Origin: Hexactinellida sp. DTS-2022
Taxonomy: Eukaryota; Porifera; Hexactinellida
Direction: 5' to 3'
DNA length: 64,000 nt
Assembly: GCA_028753945.1 (NCBI GenBank)
Contig: JAPNXP010000008.1
Span: 3,162,001 to 3,226,000, forward strand
How positions within the stretch are numbered: the first letter of the stretch is position 1; every line of letters starts with the position of its first letter. Of the stretch, positions 58,513 to 64,000 are shown one piece after another. Position numbers and translations under genes: made by a program. The notes beneath the pieces are model-generated. The model worked only from the letters and a program-made list of their open reading frames with translations. It was not told where the DNA came from and did no database searches.

Positions 58513-58723
58513 TACACATATTCTATTAGAGATGTATTAGAGTAATATAGAATGCTATGTTTGTATATACGTATACTATTTGCAGTATTTCTGACTTGAC
58601 AATTCATTTATATTACTTAGAATGACTAACTTATATAATAACACGTACATTCAATATGTAGTTAGTTATTAAGGATAGTATAGTAATTTAGTTCATCTCA
58701 ATTGAATGTGAAGGGGAACGGAT

Positions 58724-59917
58724 TTAGTTCTTTAGTAAAGTAGGTTGGAAACTTTGCCAGCACTTTACTATTTCCTCTTGATGTTCCATTAGGCATTGCA
58801 GGTAACGCCTAATAGTTGCTTTAAAATCAACTGACTTTTGCGATTCAAAGATTTCAATTTCTTCTACTATATTTTGTGAAACTTTATCATATAAATCCTC
58901 GTTTTCAATTGCCTGCTGGGATATGGAAGTTATCTCAGATTGTATTATAATTAGTTTGTCAGGTTTCCCCTGCACTTGATACTTGCCTTCCTTATCTCTC
59001 GATATGATCAGAGCTCCTTGTAACTTCTGCCATGATCTGAACACTCGAGCTCTTTCCATGAAACACCTTTTGATGGAACCAATCAGTCCAAGATAATCCT
59101 TAATTAACTCTCCGAGTAAAAGGAACTCCAGTTTCCACTGCTGCTGGTTGAATTCCCCCATCTTGTATTCCAGGTCGGACAGGACTTGAATTGAGACACA
59201 AATGTCTGACTTTGATTCTACCTGGCCTAGTACACCTAAGTCCTTTGAAAAGGTAAAACAAGCATCACACAATTTTTGCCTTTCGAACACGAGGAGATCA
59301 ATAGATTTTGCTAACTTCTTCATTTGCATTTCCAAGCTATCAAATTGAGTCTGTTTCATTTCAAACCACATATCTGTTTCTGAAGACCTTTTCCCAATCT
59401 TAGGAAAATGGTCTCCCACGTCTCGCACCATTCTTCGTAGGCCTTCTTTGCTAACCATTGCTGTTTCTCTGGTCCTGGGCAACTCCCCTTCTACTTCCAA
59501 AAAGTTTTTAAACCCACTATCCATACAGAGGACAGGGTGGGCTCCAATGCGATTTAAAAAACGCTCTAATGCTCCTCGCCTCTTTTCAAGAAATACTTCG
59601 CAGTTAACTTCTTCGAGATTCTTCCCTAACTTCACTTTTGTCAAAGTTTGAATGGATTTTTCTGGAGCTGTGGGTATTATATGCCCAAACCTTGCATATC
59701 TTGAGGACAAATCGAGGAAGAGTTTAAGAAAATCGCTATACCTTCTTCGGACACTACTTTGTGACCTCAAAAAAGATGGGAGGTTTGTCTCATAATTTAC
59801 GATATATACCAAGTACGCATTTATACCATTGCCAACCTTTTCTGGCTCATCAATAACAAATTTAAAACTGTATCTATGACTCTGCTTCATATACGTTTCA
59901 TTAGCTTTACTTCCCAT
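58724..59917 (-). CDS. PX-BAR sorting nexin (SNX1/2/Vps5-like)
   Basis: Single-exon gene of 397 residues from ATG 59917. The N-terminal PX domain (about 13-140) shows RRYSDFLKLFLDLS, the PTAPEKS proline loop and the RRGALERFLNRIGAHPVL helix, which together bind phosphatidylinositol 3-phosphate on endosomes. The second half (about 180-385) is helical and rich in charged heptads, fitting a BAR domain of the SNX1/2/4 type that curves membranes in retromer or recycling tubules. A leading unstructured extension as in SNX1 is missing, so the length suits a minimal PX-BAR protein. About 750 bp separate it head-to-head from M1AP. Confidence 0.8.
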   Translation of the reverse strand: MGSKANETYMKQSHRYSFKFVIDEPEKVGNGINAYLVYIVNYETNLPSFLRSQSSVRRRYSDFLKLFLDLSSRYARFGHIIPTAPEKSIQTLTKVKLGKNLEEVNCEVFLEKRRGALERFLNRIGAHPVLCMDSGFKNFLEVEGELPRTRETAMVSKEGLRRMVRDVGDHFPKIGKRSSETDMWFEMKQTQFDSLEMQMKKLAKSIDLLVFERQKLCDACFTFSKDLGVLGQVESKSDICVSIQVLSDLEYKMGEFNQQQWKLEFLLLGELIKDYLGLIGSIKRCFMERARVFRSWQKLQGALIISRDKEGKYQVQGKPDKLIIIQSEITSISQQAIENEDLYDKVSQNIVEEIEIFESQKSVDFKATIRRYLQCLMEHQEEIVKCWQSFQPTLLKN

Positions 59918-60666
59918 ACCACAAATCTATGCTTGCGTAGAACAGTATTCTTATCTTATTTATAATAGTGCGAGAAGCTATTGACAAACTCATAGCTCAG
60001 TGCATGATTAAAATGAGCACTTAGCTGGGCCATATCGTTGATGCGACATATGAATGGAAGTTATTTCTACTGTTCTATGAATACTGACAATCTGTAATAG
60101 TGTGATTCATTTATCATGGGTGTGAAATCCTATAACTTCTCATATTGTTGTCAAAGCGGGAATCAGTTTAATGTCCAATACTGCGAAGAACTTTCTCCAA
60201 TTAATCTCAGTTATAAATCACTAATATTATATTACTAATTATATTACTTCACTATGAGGATAATATTGCAATTTGTTAATCTGGATTCGCGAAAACAATC
60301 ACTTGTATTTTCCTAACTGGATTCCAAGACCATGTGCTAAATTTTGTTTTAAGTACTTTTACCTTGTCCACTTCCAAGTTTATATCTAGTGCATTTTATT
60401 ATAGCATCAATGTAATTAAATAATTATATTTACGTAATTTATAGTTTATTATATATCAAATGCTCTTCTGAGTCCTGACAATGCTTGATAAACAACAGTT
60501 CAGTTATTGAAATGTATAGAGCAAACCTAACCAGAATAGAAGCTTTGAAATGCAATTACTAATAGTTCTAAGTTAGTACAACACTAAACTAATGTATTTC
60601 TTTGACTACCGAGAAAATATAAGAGAGTAGGGCTTGGGAATACAAATAATAGTTTGTGTTGTGAGG
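59918..60666. promoter_or_regulatory. Bidirectional intergenic region between sorting nexin and M1AP
   Basis: About 750 bp of AT-rich DNA between two divergently transcribed genes. No repeat was recognised in it, unlike most other spacers in the window. It probably holds both promoters, but no specific site can be supported from the sequence. Confidence 0.35.
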
Positions 60667-62283
60667 ATGTCACAAAATAATAATAACTGCAGTCAAACCG
60701 ATCGGTTGCTCATCATTGACGAATCTTGTTTAGCTTCATTTGTTATCAGAGATCTCTACAAAGCACTGCTCCAGTTCATAATATTAGCAGACAATGTTGA
60801 TCCTTCGCTTAGAACGCCTAGACTTGGTATTTCTGTGTTACAGCCCAGAGGTTCGGAGTTAATTCCTTTTATACTCTTTCCTTTCCAACCAGTCAATAAA
60901 ACAAGTATTGTCAAACTGCGAAGTTCTATAAACCAAGTCATTACGAATGCTCCGAGCTCAGCTCTCTCCAAGGGCCACTCCTACCCTCAGGACAAGCTCC
61001 ACTTGAATGATATTATAACGGAGAGTGTCAACGCACAGTTACACTCAATTATCGCAGCCCACCAAGATGCCACTATTGGCTGTGAGTTCAGCTTAACATT
61101 AATGACGGGCAGAGATAGAGTGTGGATAGAGAACTCCCTCAAACCATTCAACTCCCTCGCTAAAATCAAGAATATCCTTGTTCGGAGGATAGAGGCCGTA
61201 TGCCTGTCTAGCTTAGAGGGCTGTCTACAAGAAACAGGATTAAATATGGATCAAATGCCCTTGTCTCTCTCACCTGATAATTGTAATACTATTACAGCCC
61301 ATAGCAAGATTGAGTCGGGGTTAGGTGCGGAAGGAGTTATTCAAACTTACAGCGTTATGACCGATGAAGTAAGTCTCCAGCAATACTTCAAGAGTTGGCT
61401 TGTATTGGAGAACAATGATTGCGTAGATGTCATTCTAAGAATTGGTCAGCTGACTCTCAAGTGTGATATCAGAGATTGTATATTGCGCACTGACTGGTTA
61501 CCTTTTCAAGCGCAATATACTCTTACAGGACTACAACAAACATCTGCGACTGGTAACAAGCAGTATAGCATTCAGCAAATACAAGCGAATGTAGCTATCG
61601 AGTTGGACAGTGTATGTGTTCTGGAGGAGAGAGGCGTTTGCGAAGCAGTTCTATTTGGTACGCCAAGGATACTGAAGCCAACTTCCTATTGGAAACTAGA
61701 CTGGGAGGACCTGGAGGAGAATCAGGAGCGTTTCCATGCAATGGCGCATTGTTTGTCTGAGCGAAAGCAGTACCTCCTTGTTAAGCAGAGCTGTAGCTCT
61801 GACTCTAAGGGACGCCGGATTCCCACCACTCACTTCATACTGCTCCCGTCAAATCAGTGCAACGAGAGCCTGCTTATCAAACCAATTGTTACAAGGGAAC
61901 TAGTGATGGAGAATGAAATCGAAGCTATGCTTTCAAGACCTGTGAGGAGTGGTGCGCTGAAAGAGTTGGATAATACATTGGCTTCACTGTCCCTCGTTAA
62001 AGAATACAATCCTTTGGATTATGAGAGCAAGCTATGCTCATGTTTGGAGCAGCTGTACGATACTGGAAGGAACAGTGGGAACATGTCCAGGTCTACAGTG
62101 AGTGTTAGAAACGAGAGAGGATTGGTTGGAAGCGTACCTAACAGAAAGATTGTTTCAAGGGGAAGAAAGAGGATGACATTCGTAGAGGATACTGAAAGAA
62201 ATGATTTCAGTAGAAATTCATTGGATCATAAGACCCAAGATAGGTATCCTAATGTGTTAAGTGGTGATAACAACCTTAAATGA
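60667..62283 (+). CDS. M1AP: Meiosis 1-associated protein (M1AP)
   Basis: Single-exon gene of 538 residues; the first ATG is at 60667 (the frame opens at 60634 without ATG). Recognised from the conserved C-terminal block: FGTPRILKPTSYWKLDWEDL followed by ENQERFHAMAHCL, then RRIPTTHFILLPS, IVTRELV, and LASLSLVKEYNPLDYES; vertebrate M1AP has the same order with closely similar residues. Human M1AP is, as I recall, 530 residues, so this is full length. M1AP is needed for meiotic recombination and spermatogenesis in mammals. Here the gene is intronless, whereas the vertebrate gene has many exons. The extreme C-terminus (RGRKRMTF) is basic. Confidence 0.85.
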   Translation: MSQNNNNCSQTDRLLIIDESCLASFVIRDLYKALLQFIILADNVDPSLRTPRLGISVLQPRGSELIPFILFPFQPVNKTSIVKLRSSINQVITNAPSSALSKGHSYPQDKLHLNDIITESVNAQLHSIIAAHQDATIGCEFSLTLMTGRDRVWIENSLKPFNSLAKIKNILVRRIEAVCLSSLEGCLQETGLNMDQMPLSLSPDNCNTITAHSKIESGLGAEGVIQTYSVMTDEVSLQQYFKSWLVLENNDCVDVILRIGQLTLKCDIRDCILRTDWLPFQAQYTLTGLQQTSATGNKQYSIQQIQANVAIELDSVCVLEERGVCEAVLFGTPRILKPTSYWKLDWEDLEENQERFHAMAHCLSERKQYLLVKQSCSSDSKGRRIPTTHFILLPSNQCNESLLIKPIVTRELVMENEIEAMLSRPVRSGALKELDNTLASLSLVKEYNPLDYESKLCSCLEQLYDTGRNSGNMSRSTVSVRNERGLVGSVPNRKIVSRGRKRMTFVEDTERNDFSRNSLDHKTQDRYPNVLSGDNNLK

Positions 62284-62514
62284 TTAGTGGCTCTTGTTAA
62301 CGATTGAAAGGTCATTCAACGTAATAATAATAATAAATATTTATTATTACATAGTTTTGTGATTATACTCTGGAGTATTTTTAGAGCTGTACCGGATATC
62401 CGGTTCCGGCCGGATATTTATACAGATAACAATTGTAGTTGGAAAGCAGATTTAATATTTGAAAGATGAAAATAGTTTATTATATTCACTAAGAACATGG
62501 TCATATAAGTAAAA

Positions 62515-63650
62515 GGGCTGTTTTGACAAAAAGTGTCCGGCTACAAAAACTGTCCGGCCGGACAGTTTTTGTCAAATTTAGCAAAAAATGTTGTTGTGAC
62601 AAAAAGTGTCCGGCTACAAAAACTGTCCGGCCGGACAGTTTTTGTCAAATTTAGCAAAAAATGTTGTTGTGACAAAAAGTGTCCGGCTACAAAAAATGTC
62701 CGGCCGGACAGTTTTTGTCAAATTTAGCAAAAAATGTTGTTTTGACAAAAACTGTCCGGCTACAAAAAATGTCCGGCCAGACAGTTTTTGTCACATTTAG
62801 CAAAAGAATTTGCCTACAAAAACTTAATATTTTTCTTATATTTTTCAGCATATTACGCAAGAAAGAGAATCTGTGATAATACAGTATATACGTATACTAG
62901 AAAATGACAAGTGAGAATCTAACTTTGTTTTAACTCCTCTAATAATCTAATACAGTATAACCTTGATCATCCGAACTCTTTGGGATTACTCAAAACAAGT
63001 TGGGATAATTAGGATAAACACATTGTAATTGTATTAAATTAACTAGGGCTGAAACGAATATTCGAAATGTAACGAACGAACCTTTTTCTAAACGAACGAA
63101 TATTCGAATATTCGTTCGTTTGGATGACTAAGCATTAAATCAATTTCTAGAGACAAAATACATTGGAAAATTGGTTTTTGATAATGTTACAATGGTATTA
63201 TAATAGTTATAAAGTGTATTATACACAAGTTAACTAATAATCAGCTAGTTTAAGTGGGAATTTATATTTACGATATCTCTAAGCTATACAAAAGTCTTGA
63301 AGGTCCAAAATTAGTCAACGAATATCCGTTTCAATCTAATATTCGTCCAAACGAATATTCGTTTCGTAACGAATATTCGTTTCGTAACGAATATTCGTTT
63401 GCAAACGAACGAATATTCGTTCAATCATTTCGAACGAATATTCGAATATTCGGTATATTCGTTTCAGCCCTAAAATTAACCAAGGGTTCCCGGATAATCG
63501 AAAAATCCGGATATTCAGGATTGTATTTAGTGTTTGACAAAAACTGTCCGACCGGACACTTTTTGTCAAAACAACGTTTTTTGCTAAATTTGACAAAAAC
63601 TGTCCGGCCGGACAGTTTTTGTAGCCGGACACTTTTTGTCAAAACAGGGC
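62515..63650. mobile_element. Element with CCGGCCGG-rich arrayed ends, carrying nested MITEs
   Basis: The left end has four 73-bp tandem units (62517-62815), each with TGACAAAAAGTGTCCGGCTA and the palindrome CTGTCCGGCCGGACAG. The right end (63532-63648) carries the same sequence inverted. Inside lies a pogo-like MITE (about 62953-63528), and inside that a hAT MITE. Confidence 0.65.
63044..63472. mobile_element. hAT-type MITE with CGAATATTCG motifs
   Basis: Ends TAGGGCTGAAACGAATATTC / TAGGGCTGAAACGAATATAC; 8-bp duplication AAATTAAC (63036-63043, 63473-63480). Many GAATATTCGTTCG palindromes inside. Confidence 0.85.
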
Positions 63651-63659
63651 ACTGATAAT

Positions 63660-64000
63660 TTAGTTAGGCGCTATCCTACATCACTAACTAATATTTGTAA
63701 TTAAATAATGAGAGGTTATTCTCAATAATTACAAATTAGATCGATTGAGTATGCGGGATCAGAGTCCTACTGGGTCTGGTCTCGAGGCCAATTTTTATAT
63801 AGCCCACAGCTGTGCCGGCCACAATACAAATTGGCAAAAAATTCCCTTAATGTACCATTAATTTTAGAGGTTTATGTAGTAGTATATACTAAACGAGCCC
63901 CTCGGTCTCGGTCACATTGCGACGGATTGGTGCTACGCACCTCAAGTTAACGTCCGCTATGCTGTCTTACTTCTCACCATTTCTACCATTTTCCATAATT
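63660..64000. repeat. Right-edge repeat fragment
   Basis: Starting near 63893 it matches the ACGAGCCC.TCGGTCTCGG family, followed by GGTGCTACGCACCTCAAGTT and a CCATTTTCCAT tail seen also at 22840 and 35300 in reverse. It runs to the window end. Confidence 0.5.

Noticed and set aside
62533-62876. Three overlapping frames with MSGYKNCPAGQFLSN repeats
   Set aside because: Direct result of the 73-bp tandem unit, shifted by one unit each; no independent support for protein coding.
1-64000. tRNA or rRNA genes
   Set aside because: No cloverleaf with plausible A and B boxes or rRNA core sequence was noticed by eye; a tRNAscan run would be decisive.

Overview
The window is eukaryotic and animal in character. 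Genes are split by GT-AG introns or stand as long single-exon frames. Recognisable animal families are present (a KMT2C/D-type PHD protein, UBE3D, BORCS8, M1AP, a PX-BAR sorting nexin), and roughly half of the DNA is DNA-transposon debris in AT-rich surroundings. An early-branching or marine invertebrate (for example a sponge) would fit, but the species cannot be fixed from the sequence. All calls come from reading the sequence and recalled family features; no database search was run.

Layout. (1) 0.3-16.6 kb, minus strand: the N-terminal part of a KMT2C/D-like chromatin protein. Eleven exons with matching splice phases were rebuilt by hand; the gene runs off the left edge. A complete single-exon UBE3D-like gene lies on the opposite strand inside its 5.7-kb first visible intron. 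The introns hold several MITEs. (2) 19.75-20.5 kb: a single-exon MYND zinc-finger gene. (3) 20.6-39.8 kb: mostly repeats. These include one of two equal-length TTAA-bounded 797-bp elements, a reticulon-like exon, an internally deleted MULE with 9-bp target duplication, a curious array of related mini-introns separated by short exons (26.7-28.2 kb), a decayed Harbinger element, a minisatellite inside interlocked inverted repeats, and MULE and Helitron-like debris. (4) 39.8-49.0 kb: a decayed Mutator-type transposase with a PHD finger, an apparently intact KDZ-type transposon carrying two convergent intron-containing genes (Ulp1-like protease with PHD; 810-aa transposase), and part of another MULE transposase. 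(5) 50.7-62.3 kb: single-exon cellular genes for BORCS8, a LigB-type dioxygenase-like protein, an ankyrin/SOCS-like protein, a PX-BAR sorting nexin and M1AP. (6) 62.5-64 kb: nested repeats.

How things fit together. The cellular genes have no obvious shared pathway; they are ordinary neighbours embedded in transposons. The most notable items are two hammerhead ribozymes in a dispersed repeat (42.3 kb and 55.9 kb) with compensatory changes in stem II, the intact KDZ transposon whose termini are arrays of a palindromic decamer, the mini-intron array, and the compact multi-PHD architecture of the KMT2C/D-like gene with its nested UBE3D. At least eleven hAT-type insertions are flanked by perfect 8-bp target duplications, which dates them as relatively young.
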